Assembly (NCBI GenBank): GCA_034401795.1
Contig: CM067370.1
Location: 60,180,369-60,244,368, forward strand
Length of the DNA: 64,000 nt
Reading direction: 5' to 3'
From: Chaetoderma sp. LZ-2023a
Taxonomy: Eukaryota > Mollusca > Caudofoveata > Chaetodermatida > Chaetodermatidae
A model generated the notes under the pieces. That model ran no database searches. It had not been told where the DNA came from and worked only from the letters and a program-made list of their open reading frames with translations. The position numbers and the translations under genes are program-made. Of the stretch, positions 1 through 12,600 are shown piece by piece. Positions within the stretch are counted from its first letter, which is position 1, and each line of letters starts with the position of its first letter.

Positions 1-190
1 CAGGAAGTCTGCCTTCTACAGTCGACATAGGCATCATTCTGCCTTCTACAGTCAACATAGGCAGACAGTTTGCCTTCTACATTCAACATAGGCATACTGT
101 CTGCCTTCTACAGTCAACATAGGCAGGCAGTCTGCCTTCTACAGTCAACATAGGCAGTGAGTCTGCCTTCTACAGTCCATGATCATGAAT
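1..190. repeat. 31-bp minisatellite
   Basis: Six tandem units of about 31 bp with the core tctgccttctacagtcaaca; copies of the gccttctac core start near 11, 41, 72, 103, 134 and 165. The array runs off the left edge and lies in an ASL intron. Confidence 0.93.
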
Positions 191-221
191 TGGTACAAAA
201 AAGGCACTGTGAGTAACAAGC

Positions 222-478
222 TGTTGTTAATCTGGTATCTGCACATACTGTTTATCTGGTATCTGCGCATGTTGTTTATTGGGTATCTATGAATATCGTT
301 AATATGCTATCTGCGCATGTTAATCTGGTATCTGTGCATGTTAATCTCCTATCTGTGCATGTTGTTAATCTGGTATCTGTGCATGTTGTTAATCTGCTAT
401 CTGCACATGCTGTTTATCTGGTATCTGTGCATATTGTCTATCTGCTATCTATGCATGTCGTTAATCTGGTTAAGCCAT
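222..478. repeat. 24-bp minisatellite
   Basis: About ten units of 24 bp, consensus near gttgttaatctggtatctgt plus gcat. The period is a multiple of three, so it stays open as a low-complexity ORF, which is not a gene. It ends about 30 bp before ASL exon A. Confidence 0.92.
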
Positions 479-507
479 GCTCAGTCTTTAATTCTTGTTG
501 TCTACAG

Positions 508-622
508 CTGAATTTTTGTTCTGGGCCTCATTGCTTGGAGCTCACCTGAGTCGATGGGCAGAGGACCTGATCCTCTATAGCACAAAAGAGTTTGATTTTG
601 TATTGCTATCAGATACTTACAG
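508..622 (+). CDS. ASL: ASL exon A
   Basis: The acceptor is tctacag and the donor is ag|gtatga. The frame reads [20 protein letters not shown] then [17 protein letters not shown]. Two bases at the start finish a codon from an exon left of the window, and two at the end continue into the next exon. Confidence 0.93.
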
Positions 623-3600
623 GTATGAAAGTCACAGATATAAAGAAATATGTTTTAAAGAATACTATTGAGGTTTTTAAAATGTATTTTGTTTAATTGT
701 TTGTGTCATTATTATATACTGTGGATACTGGATACATGCACACTGCTACTTTTCTGCTTGAATTATCGCATGATTGGATATCTTATTATCTTAAAATCTG
801 AAAAAACCATAGGAAGATAGCTATTGTACTGTATTCATTTTTTAACTCAATCTGTACTCTACTAGACACACAACAGTGAAATACCATTTTCCCATCCATA
901 ATCTGATACTAATAGTTTTCAGTAGAAGAAAAAAACTTAGAGTTCCATTAGCCTGAAATTGCTGATTACTGGCTTGAGGAAGCTATTCTAACAATTCATG
1001 TCAGCTGTGTGTTACAAGATTATTGCCAGGCAAGGCAGGTAATTTGCCTAATGGAGAATCTGTCTGTACAATTGTATTGGTTAGAGTGGTGACAAAAGGG
1101 AGGTATTTTATAAGAATAAAAAGTATGATTAATGGCAAGCATACGCAAAGGTTTATCCATTTATGAAAAAGGCTATTTCTCTCTGGCTTAAAAAGCTAAA
1201 GTGTTAAACATAGACATATTATATTATACATGCTTTCTTGAAGATTAGGAGATTTTAATCTTTCCCGTATTTTCTTGTCTTCTTAGTACAGGAAGCAGTT
1301 TAATGCCTCAGAAGAAAAACCCAGATGGTTTGGAGTTGATTAGGGGCAGAGCTGGACGACTACTTGGCCATGTTAGTGGATATAAGGATAAGTTCTTATT
1401 TCATAAATTATCTTATTAAATGACATAAAGACTGCAGCATTAAACTTATTAACCCTTTAACCCTCGAATTTGTTCAAGAAAATTTCAAATTTCTCAGAAA
1501 ATGTCAATTTTCAGGCCAAGAGAAGACTATTTTTGAAAATTTACCAATGGAATGACTGGCTCGGTTGTCTGCAAATAGACATTTCTCAAGACCACTGCAG
1601 AAGCCCTTTTTGGCTGATATGAGTTAAAGGGTTACGGTAATCTGTTGTAGAATTAATTATTGTGTCCATTTAGAATTTGATTTTAATTAAATAACTTAAC
1701 TTCCACCTCGATGAAGTTGCATTGCCATTGTCAACAGATCAACAGTCAAGGTTACCGTTGCTAAGCATGGAATTTCAATGTCAGTATGATGCCTCAAGTT
1801 CTGCCAGAGGTGTTTCATTGATGCTAGCCATGGTGAGGTTTGATTATATCATCTAACATTGCAAAGGCATGAAATCAATTTTTACAATGAGTAACTGTGG
1901 ATTTAGGAGGCCTAATATAATCCCAACAAGGGGGGGGCTAACATTTCCTTGAGAATAATTTACATAACCAAAGCCAAAACACACATCCATTCCTATCACA
2001 TTAACAAGCATTGATGATAGTTCATTTCAGAAATAATTTTGGTGTATTGTTAGGTGCCATTCACACAACTCATTTAACCCTTTAACTCTCATGTCAGCCA
2101 AAAATGGCTTCTGAAGTGCTCTTGAGAAATGTATATTTCTAGACCAACAGAAGACTATTTTTGAAAATTTACCACTGGAATAACTGGCTCGATAACCGAG
2201 CCAGTCATTCCAGTGGTAAATTTTCAAAACAGTCCTCTTGGTCTGCAAATGGATATTTTCTATGAGAAAATTGAAATTTTCTTGAACAAATTTGAGTATC
2301 AAAGGGTTAATGGCAATAATTCAACCATAGGGTACAGTTACAATTTTTCCTGTTTTTCAGTGTTGTGGTTTCATGACATCATTGAAAGGTCTACCGAGTA
2401 CCTATAACAAGGATTTACAGGTAACCTGTGATTGAATGATTGTTATAATTTGTAAACACTTAGATGCGAGTCACAGCTATTATATGAATGTTCATCTGTC
2501 ATGGTTCAAAGTGATCTTCCAGTTTTATATCGAATCTAGTACAACAGTCACATATAGCAAGAGATCAGTTGGGATAGCAGCAGAATTTTTTCATAGTTAA
2601 ATTCCGTAAAAATCCAGTTTCTGGGGAGAAGCTTTAGAGAGATAGCCGAAATTGATTTGATCATCACTATGATGTGAGTACAATACACTTTGCAAGTAAA
2701 ATCTATTTTCAGTCTCCAGAATTATCTTGCCTAAAAATGCATGAAATCTGGTTTCCGTAGCATAACTTTAAAGGGCTTGCAATTAATGTCAAAACTTTAA
2801 CGCTATGAATTCAAGCCGGTGAGGTAGTATTGCATTACTAATCTGTTAGTAGTAACCTGACAGCTGATATAGAATCTCAACGATTTTGTTTACTCTAATA
2901 AACATAATATAAATAACAGATATTTACCAGATCTTTGCTGATTGTCCAATTAAAATTTGGATTCAATAAGCTGAAGTTGAAGGTGAATATGTTTTACATT
3001 TATGTCCAATTGCCTTGTTATTTAGTGTTTAATAATGAGACCTGCATTGCAAGATCCACATTTTATCTATGAATATTCCCACAAAAGCAGTATGTACTCA
3101 CATTTTCTGTCATGGAGCCATTTCTAATGATCCCGAATCATGTGCAGTGTTGAATTGGAGGGATGGGGTGGGGGGATTCTGCAGGATCTTATGATCCTAC
3201 CTTTGAATAGTGTCATTGGCACATTCCAACAATCACTTGACAAATTAACTTTTAACAGCCTGAGACAAAATAGTGTTACATATAAATATGGTGTTTAAAA
3301 AAAATGACTCTTTATTGTGTAAGACATATTCTGATTAATATTTATACCTCAGGTATATGGTAATCACTTTGTCCATGTGTGCATCCATGCATACATCCGT
3401 CCCCAATTTTATGTCCGGTCCGTATTTTCAAGGAGTTTTCAAGTATAGTCACAAACCTTGGTATATGGATGCATCACGGCCTAAATGTGTGTGATCTACC
3501 AAAAGTAGGTCACTGTGACCTACTTTTCACGGTTCACTAAACATCATAGATTATTCTTGTCCGGGCTGTAGGTTCAAGAGTTATACAGTGACCAAACTTG

Positions 3601-6600
3601 GTATATAGATGCATCATGGCCTAAAGGTGTGTCATGTATCAAAAGTAGGTAAGTTTAACATACCTTTCTTTCATGGTTCACTGAACATCATAGATTATTC
3701 TTGTCTGGGCTGTATTTTCATGAGTTTTTGTCTCGCTTGCGAAGCAGAAAGCGATACATATGTATCACTTTTCCGACGGCGAGGGTGTTAACAACGTTAA
3801 TTTTTGCGTTTATTTCAGGATTGGTGAACCTTCATGCAACTAAACTTGGCTAATTGGTTAAGTATACTGTTAGGAAGCAGCATGATGATAATTAGGTCAC
3901 AAGGTTAAAGGTCAAGGTCACCTGTGACCTTGATACAAAACCTTTTTTTCAATGTTAGTTTTTTGTGTTTAGCAAAACCTCTCGACTTATCGTTCAGGTT
4001 TGGTTAATCCTATTGGAACTAAACTTGGATACATTATTACCTATAGTGTTAGGAAGCAGCATGCTGAGACTGAAGTCATAATGTCGAAGGCCAAGGTCAT
4101 TCTGATTTTTCACAGTCATTCTGACCTCTACAAAACTTTATTATTTTTCAATGTTAAGTTTTTGTGCTTAGCAAATCTTATCGGGTTATATTTTGGGAAT
4201 GCTTAGCCACAAAATTTTGGTACATGGGTGCTTATACCAAGAGGATGCAGGATGGTAACATGGAGGTTAAAGGTCATGGTCATTCTGACCTTGATATTTT
4301 ACCTATTTTTGATTTTTCAACTAAGTTTTTCCGTTTAGCAAATCATATACATTTATATTTCAGAATTACTTAAGATTACAAGAACTAATCTTGGGCACAT
4401 CGTCCCCTATAAAATAAGGAAGCTGCGTGTTGATAGTGACATCACTAGATCGAAGGTCAAGGTCATCACAGCCTTGATATTTGGCCGCTGTCATGTCTGT
4501 GTTTCCAATGTTAATTTTTTCCCCTATATTTTAGGATTGCTTAGTCTTACCGGAACCAAACTGGCACATGATTTACTATACCATACTGAGGCAGCATGCT
4601 GATAATGAGCTCATTAGGTCAAAGGTCAAGGCCATTCTAATATTACTATTTGACCTCTGCTTCTTTATCCTTAAGTTTTTTCATTCAGCAAATCATTTAT
4701 ATTTCAGGATTGGTTAATCCTATTGGAACCAAACTTGAATACATGGTAACCTATAAGGTTATGAAGCAGCATGATAACATTGAGGTTACAAGATCAACTG
4801 ACAAACAGGAGACAGGCGAGAGATTTAATTCCGCGGAATTCTTGTATATAGTAACCAAACTTGGTATAGGGATGGCCAAAGTGTGTGTCATGTACCAAAA
4901 GTATGTCATCCTGACCTATTTGTCATGGTTCACGGAACATCAGTGATTATTCTTGTCCAGGCTGTAGTTTCAAGAGTTTTTTGTATACAGTAACCCCAGG
5001 TTTAAAATGAAAGGTGCCGCAACTGGGCAGGTAGACAGGTGACAGTCTGCCGGATGCCAGCCCCAATCTCGCGCATGTGTAGACTGACACTGCCTCATTC
5101 TTAATGATTGGCCTAATCACATGCATTGCTAACTTGTTTTGCTTGCTACGTTTTTGCTCAAATATCGTTGGAAAATTGTTTTAAGAGGTGTTGGACATGT
5201 CTGATCATCATAATCCACCTGAGGCTGTTGCTGGACCAAGTTATCAGGTGAACTCTATAACAATTTTCATCTTAATTACGCGTGTTACTTATTTCCGTGA
5301 CTCAGTATAGACGTGATAGGCGCCCAGAAAACTGGTATATTATTATCTGGCGCCATAAAATACTAATCTCTCTTTATGTTTGTGTCCACAGGTTCCTGTC
5401 AGGAGATTTGTACACATCTAAGAGAGTTTGTCTCCACCTTTTCCCTATAAAATGTTAGGAAAAAGACTGCCTATGGTGATATAAGCTTCCATAAGAGCAA
5501 GCTTGTCATTCTGCCCTCTGGTCCCTCCCCTCCCTTTATAAGTAAGTGAGTGGTGAAGAGGAGCGGTTCGTCTGGTAGAGTTTTCAAGAACAGGACGCGG
5601 TAGTATGCCTTTGCTAAAGATTACATTACTCTAGTTATGCTATGTGGCACTCTAATATTTTTAGAAATATTTATGATTATTTGCTGCCAATATTTTTTGT
5701 CATACTGTTTATCTGTATCATTATCATGAGCTATTACTGTGTTCATTTACTGTTTAGTATGCTCTTGTTTTTTAATACAATTCGTTTTACACCTGGATGT
5801 TGTTCGTCTGTTTCTATTTATGGAAATTATGACATCATAATCAGCCATGTTATTAGTCCCCTACCGATAAAACCGGGGTGGACTATAGGTTTGCACTCCG
5901 TCTGTTCGTCTGTCGCAGTTGGTTTTCCGCACTTTTTTTCGCAGTCCTTCAAGGTATTCAACTGAGAATTGGGTTATTGTTTTGTTATGAGAAGTTACAG
6001 CCCAAGTTTGAGTTTCAGACGTATGCGTCAATTTTTTATGGAGTTATGCCCCCTTTCGAGTTAAGAAATACGAAAAATATCAGCTTTCGGCTCTTTTTCT
6101 CACTCCTTCAAGATATTTAAGGAAAAATCGGTTCCATCACTTTAGTATAAGGAGTTACAGAGCAAGTTCAGGTTTCAGACATTTTCGTAAATTTTTCATG
6201 GAGTATGCCCCTTTTCGACAAAATATATTAATTTTCCGCACCTTTTTCGCAGTCTTTCAAGTACTGAGAACTGCTACATTGCTTTGTTATGAGAAGTTAC
6301 AGACCAAGTTGGAGTTTCAGGCATATGCGTAAATTTTTGATGGAGTTATGCCCCCTTTCGACCTATGAAATACGAAAAATATTAGTTTTCCACCCTTTTT
6401 CTCGGTCTTTCAAGATATTCAACTGAGAATTGGTACATTACTTTATTATGAGAAATCAGGCATTTGCGTCATTTTTTTTATTGAGTTATGTCCCCTTTCG
6501 ACTTATGAAATACAAACATATATCAGCTTTCAAGACTTTTTCCTTCTCCTTCACCATATATAACTGAGACTTGGTGTATTGCTATGTTATGAGAAATTAC

Positions 6601-9600
6601 AGATCAAGTTCGAGTTTCAGCTTCTTTTGACAATTTTTAATGAAATTTTTGGCTGTCAATCTCTAAAGATTTATATCACCAATACTTACAGAATGCTTGT
6701 TATTATTAATATCCTCTTTGGGGCAGGTTGTTCATCTTTCTCACCCGTCCTGTTATGGCCTGTAGGTGATTTCTCTCTCTTTAAATTGGTTAGTTTATTT
6801 ATTTTTTTATAATTATAAAAGAAACTTTAACTCATTGTCGTTGTCTTGTCCCTTTTTTCAGAAGCCTTCTTGTGCCAGTTGTAGCCATTCACTCAAGCTT
6901 AAGTTTGATCCTCACCTGTGTATTAAGTGTTCACCTTGCGATCCATTATTAAAATGTGATGTCTGTAAACAGTGGGGTGGGGTGGGGTGTGTGACTTATT
7001 CTCTGAATTCTTGTCGTTACAGATGAAGGATAAAGCGTCAGAGGAGGAGAAGTGTGCGAAGAAGACTGTAAGTGGCAAGGTTAAGAGAAATGCCTCTGTT
7101 TCCTCGGTAATGGAGTCTCAGGTTAGAGATGATGTGGGAGAGGAAAAAGACAATAAAAGATCTGGTTCCAGAACTGCTTCACAGCATGTTCCCTGGGCCG
7201 GGTGCTTTATTGTCTTCTTTATCTGCCCCGAGCTGAAAATCCCCACCGCTGATTCTGGTGTCCGTCGTGGTCCGAAAATGTTACAGAATCGGTGGTGGCT
7301 TCAGTAGATCTTGGAAGGCCCGCCCCCATGCCAATAGAACCTGGAGCAGCCCAATATGATCATGGCAGCAGGCTTGCCGCGCTGGTAGATCATGGGCCGG
7401 GCTCGGTGGACCCAGATTTGCGCCTGAAGTATCCGCTCCCCATATGTTCCATATCATCTTACAGTACATTTCCTTGCCACCCCGGGTTAGTGCTCTTTGC
7501 TAGCCCAGAGGCAGTCTATTATGGCCAGGAGGAAGACGATTTTCTGCGGGCCTCACCCGTTGAAGCCATTGACATGGAAATGGACAAATGAGCACCCCTT
7601 GCGGGAGCACAGGCGAACTTTTCCATGGGGTTCAAGGGGTGGCCCAGATTGAAGCGGATGACCCCATTACCGCATACCTCAGCTTACCGAGGATATGATG
7701 GTGGCTGGTCAGGGCCATGGTGTGGTTAATTACACCCCACGCACTTCCATGGCGCCGGCTCCTGGCTTAGCCACGGCGCAAAGCATGCCTGGTCTCTCGG
7801 GTCTACATGTTTTCCCGGCCTTGCCAGGTGTATCCACGGCTCCAGCCATGTTTACACCTGCGAGTGCGGTAGAGGATGACGAAGGCCCGCATCTTGTCGA
7901 GCACTCACAGGTGGCCACAGAGGACTGGTCTGACGCGTGCCAATGGCTGGTAAACATTAGGTCAGAACTCAATGTGGAACAGTCGATAAGCCAGCGGGAT
8001 CAATGCCTGTGGTTGGCTGGAAAGCCGGAAAATACCGCTATACCATCTCTGCCGTTAGCGGAACATAGACGTCTATTGAACCAAAGGGGCGAAGGCCCCC
8101 CCCCGCACACTGCGTTGCGCGATGCAGAGGAGAGCTCTAGAGCATCCATAGCAGCACTCTCGCATGTCTCCCAGCTGTTACAGGGTGTAGTGACAGCATC
8201 TGCCTCACGCCAAGTAAGCCCTATCTCAATTCAGAGAGCCATCCAGGAAGGTATTAACCTGGCTCTGGACTGCATGATGCGGGCTGTTACTAGAAGTGTC
8301 AGGGCGAGGCACACTTTTGCACTAGACATTTTGTGCCCATCCCAGGACTTATACAACAGGCTGCTGCGGACGCCTATGTCAGGTCCTGGTCTCTTTGGGG
8401 GTGAGGGATGTAGCCACTTCCAGGAGACAGTCACACTAGTCAACAATCAGAGGGCACTGCGCTAGCAATTTGAGGTGCTCTGTAGGTAGCACGTTCGCGC
8501 AGCGCCCCCTGCATACCGTCCACAGCTGGCCCGCGGTGGCGCTGGTCAAGTCAGAGGCCAGCCACAGGCAGCACCGGCCTGCAGTGGGGGTGTGATGCAA
8601 GCTCCTCAGGCACTGCCAACCAGGCAGCTGCCCGCGCACTGAGGTATGCGGGCCGCGGCCTGTGAGGATCGGGTGGTGGTAATCGTGCCTGATGGGCCGA
8701 TTTCCACAGGAACCACACCAATGCTAGAACCAGAGACAGTCCCATTCTTGCCCTGCTTGTGTCCACCCCTCTCCCTAGGTGTACCAGTGGGAGGTCGATT
8801 GATCATCCACAAGCCGGAGTGGGAGCGGTTAACCCGACTGGGCGAGAGGCCCACCATCACACCTGTCTCTGGTTCCGATCTGGACTCAAATTCCAAGAGA
8901 TCCAAGTCAACTGTTGTGCATAGAGGAAGAGATGAATTCCCTCATACAAACAGGAGCAATTCAAGCGGCGCAAAATTGCCTTGGCTTCTATTCAACCGTG
9001 TTTCTAGTGACAAAGAGACTGGAGGGTGGAGACCAATTCTCAAGCTCAAGCCATTGAACAAGTTCATAGACACACCAAGTTTCAAAATGGAAACTATCAA
9101 GATGGTGTTGGCGGAGTTGGAGAAGGGAATGTGGACAGCATCAATAGATCTGAAGGATGCTTATTTCCACATTCCAATTGCGAAGCGTTCGTTGGTACCT
9201 GAGATTTGCTTTTCAGGGCGACTGGGAATTCAAGATTCTACTCTGGAATTTCCACGTCTCCTCAGGTTTTCACTAGGTTGTTTCTTGCAGTAACAGCATA
9301 ACTCTGCAGGAGAAGCATAGCAGTCCACACTTACATAGATGACTGGCTGTTAAAAGCACACAATCAGGAAAGTCTAGCAGCAAATCTGGAGATAGTTTTG
9401 AAAACTCTTACAGACTTAGGCTGAATAACAAACTTTCAGAAATCAGAGCTGACTCCATCACAGAAGTTTGTTTACCTGGGAATGTTCTTCCATCTAGAGA
9501 TAGGATATATTTACCCTACTCAGGAGAGAGTAGAAATAATCATCTCAGTAATACAGTCAGTGTGCAACAGTCGTCATGTACTGGCACAGGTTTACTTGAG

Positions 9601-12600
9601 AATGCTGGGGTTGATGGTTTCTCTGGAACCAGTCATTCCACAGGCGGCCTTGCGCAGATGGCCTATCCAGTTATTTCTCATGACACAGTGGACCCAGAGG
9701 ACAGGTTCCCTGGACTCAGAGGTGTCAGTGTTGGAACCTCTTATTCACCACCTTCGATGGTGGATGAAAAGGGGGTGGGGCTGATGCTCACCCCTTCCCC
9801 CACCCTCGAGTAATGATGTACACAGATGCGTCAATGGAGGGATGGGGAGCTTGCCTGGAAAAAGCCACAGTATCAGGGCTATGGAATCTGGATCAGTCAC
9901 AAGAACATATAAATCTACTGGAATTACGAGCAGTAGTTCTGGGCCTGGAACATTTCTTAAAGAAAGTTCAAGGCAAGTTTGTTCTAGTTCGATCAGACAA
10001 TTCAACAGTAGTGACTTACATAAACCGCCAGTGTGGAACGAAGTCGCCTAGTCTCTGTATGATGACTTAGAAACTGCTTTGCTTGTGTCTAGATCATATG
10101 ATCACGTTGAAGGCAGTTCACATTCCAGGAAGGCTAAATCTGTTAGCGGAGTCATTAAGCCGAAGGCTGAGTGTTTTGCCCACGGAATGGCAACTAAATC
10201 AATGTGTGGCAGATCGTCTGTCCGACCACTGGGGGAAACCCAACAGATTTGTTCGCAATGAAGAATGCAAAGATGACGACGTACGTCTCCGATTCCAGAT
10301 CCGAGCGCTATCGCAACAGATGCGCTAGCTATCAGTTGGGAGGGGATGTATGCATATGCATTCCCACCAGCAATCCTGATTCCAAAAGAGGAGTGCCAAG
10401 TGCTTCTGATCGCCCCAAATTGGCCAAGCCGATCATGGTATACAGATCTGTTGGCCCTTCTGATCTGCAACCCGGTTCCTCTGCCTCTGATGGACAATAT
10501 TATTTTCCAGGGCAAGTCCCTTCACAACAATCTGTCAATGTTCCAATGGACTGCATGGATGTTGTCAAAGAATCTAGAATTAAGGAGGGCTTTTCTGAGC
10601 AAGCAGCCATGTTTATGGCAAAAGCCAGAAGGAGGTCAACCTCCAGAGCATATAACTATAAAATCAATAGATTTGCGGAATGGTGCTCAAACAGAGTTGT
10701 TAATCCAATGGATGCATCTATTCATGTAGTAGCCGATTTCCTCTGTCACCTGTACGATGCCTATAGCCTCAAGCCTAACTCTATTGTTGGCTACAAGTCA
10801 GCTTTAATGTCAGTTATCACTTGCTTGGCTGATAGGGGAAGTGACGAAGTCTGTTCATTGAACACTTTATTATAAGGCATGGGTAATCCATCTTTTTCTC
10901 TAGTACTTCAAGTGCTAGCAGATAAACCCTTTGAACCACTAAGTGCCATTTCTATGAAAATGTTGACACTTAAAACTGTATTTCTAAATGCTGCGGCCTC
11001 TGCAAGACGGAGAAGCGAGATTCATGCTTTATCCGCCGAGGCAGACCATTATGTGGTTACAGGGGAAGGCCGTAGACTTTTACCTGGGATTAATTTCATG
11101 GCTAAGAACAAGTCTTTGAAATATCCAGGTCAACCAATTATTTTACCAGCTTTGACTAGGTTTGATCCTAATTCAAAAGCATGGTGTCCAGTCTGCGCAT
11201 TAAACAGGTACAAACAATGTACACAGGAATGGTGGACTTACCCATCCTCGTTATGGTTGTCTTATATTGAAGCCCCATGGCAGGGCGTCAAAAGACACTA
11301 TATCTAGGTGGATTGTGGAATGTATTAAATTTTGCCACAAATCTGCCACTGGTAAACAAGTTGACTTAGCCAAGGCTCACAGTGTCTGTGGCGTAGTGGT
11401 GTCCACTGCCCTGTTTAACGTGGTGCTGGTGGATGACATTATGTCGGTAGCTCAGTGGCACCGTGAGTCAAGTTTTACCGACCATTACCTCCGTGACACC
11501 ACTAATCCGTTTGCCTTATCGATTTTCAAAGGATGATCAGGTGTATATATTGTAGATAAGTTGCACTTGCTGTCTTCAGACAGCACATTTTAATTGTGGA
11601 AACAACCGCATAATCGTGTAACATTTTTTCCTTCACTGATGTGGACTGGATGGATACAGCTTACATGCATAACGTCAGTACTGCATTTTGTTGTTACATA
11701 ATTCTATTGTCATGATGTATTACCCTTTTTTAATGGAAAGGTTATAGTACCTGTGTATTATGTGGTTCATTTACTGAGAGTATACGAAAGTGAAGCCTTT
11801 CGTCTTGTGTCCTGTAGTACTTAGCACCAGTACTTAGAGAGTGTATGGGAGGAGGGGGGGTGTGTGTGTGGGGGTGGGTGTGGTGTGTGGGGGTGAGCGC
11901 ATTTAACATACGGTCATTACTCTCACCATCGGTTGTGTTATCCGATGTTCAAATCATTGCCTGATTGTGTGTGTCACACAATTTCAGATGTTACTGCTTC
12001 ATGCGCAAAAACGCGCAGGGGATGAGCTGGTCTTTTGACCTCGCCTCCCTCCCACCGAATTCACTGACGAATTCTGGCAATACCATAGAATGTTAGAGAG
12101 GTAAGTATATCTCTTGAAGTGAAATAAACAAAATCACAGATTTATTTTTTCACTTACTTCCCTAACACGGACCCGTCCTCTCCGCCCCACAGAGGCTCGG
12201 TCTCCAGGCTTGTAAGTTGCATGTGTCAGCCAATAGTCAAGCTGAGGCAGTGTCAGTCTGCGCATGCGCGAGTTTGGGGCTGGCATCCGGCAGACTGTCA
12301 CCTGTCTAACTATCCAGTAGGGGCACCTTTCTTTTTAAATCTGGGGTTATTGAGTGAAGGTCGATATTTAGGAAATATCAAAGTGTTAGGGAGGTAAGTA
12401 TAACTACTCTCTCGTGAAAAAAGAAATGTGTGATTTCGTTTATTATATATGGTTTTGGGTATTGTGATTTCATATTTGCCATTTTTGAAACTGTCGGATA
12501 AACAGTTTGGCGGCCATCTTGGATCTTTTTCCTGCCAAAAACTCCCATACTAAAGCAATGAGAATTTAAAATGTCTTCTCGAGAACCACTGGACCGATTT

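Larger units (their letters stand above)
4994..12440 (+). mobile_element. DIRS-order retrotransposon (tyrosine recombinase), decayed full-length copy
   Basis: Order of parts: left inverted terminal repeat, gag-like region with cysteine pairs, reverse transcriptase, RNase H, tyrosine recombinase, right inverted terminal repeat. This order and the inverted ends define DIRS elements, which integrate as circles with a tyrosine recombinase instead of a DDE integrase. Every coding part carries stops or frameshifts. The 5' region also holds a tandem array (5858-6640) not expected in the element, and a possible short leader ORF at 5196 starting [17 protein letters not shown]. The whole unit lies in the ASL exon C to D intron in sense orientation. 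Confidence 0.9.

Noticed and set aside
289-549. 86-codon frame overlapping the start of ASL exon A
   Set aside because: It is the 24 bp minisatellite read through; the real exon uses a different frame and an acceptor at 507.
7281-7972. Minus-strand frames opposite the DIRS gag
   Set aside because: G+C-rich antisense shadows; no start context or homology.
10102-10515. 137-codon minus-strand frame
   Set aside because: Antisense shadow of the DIRS RNase H to recombinase region.
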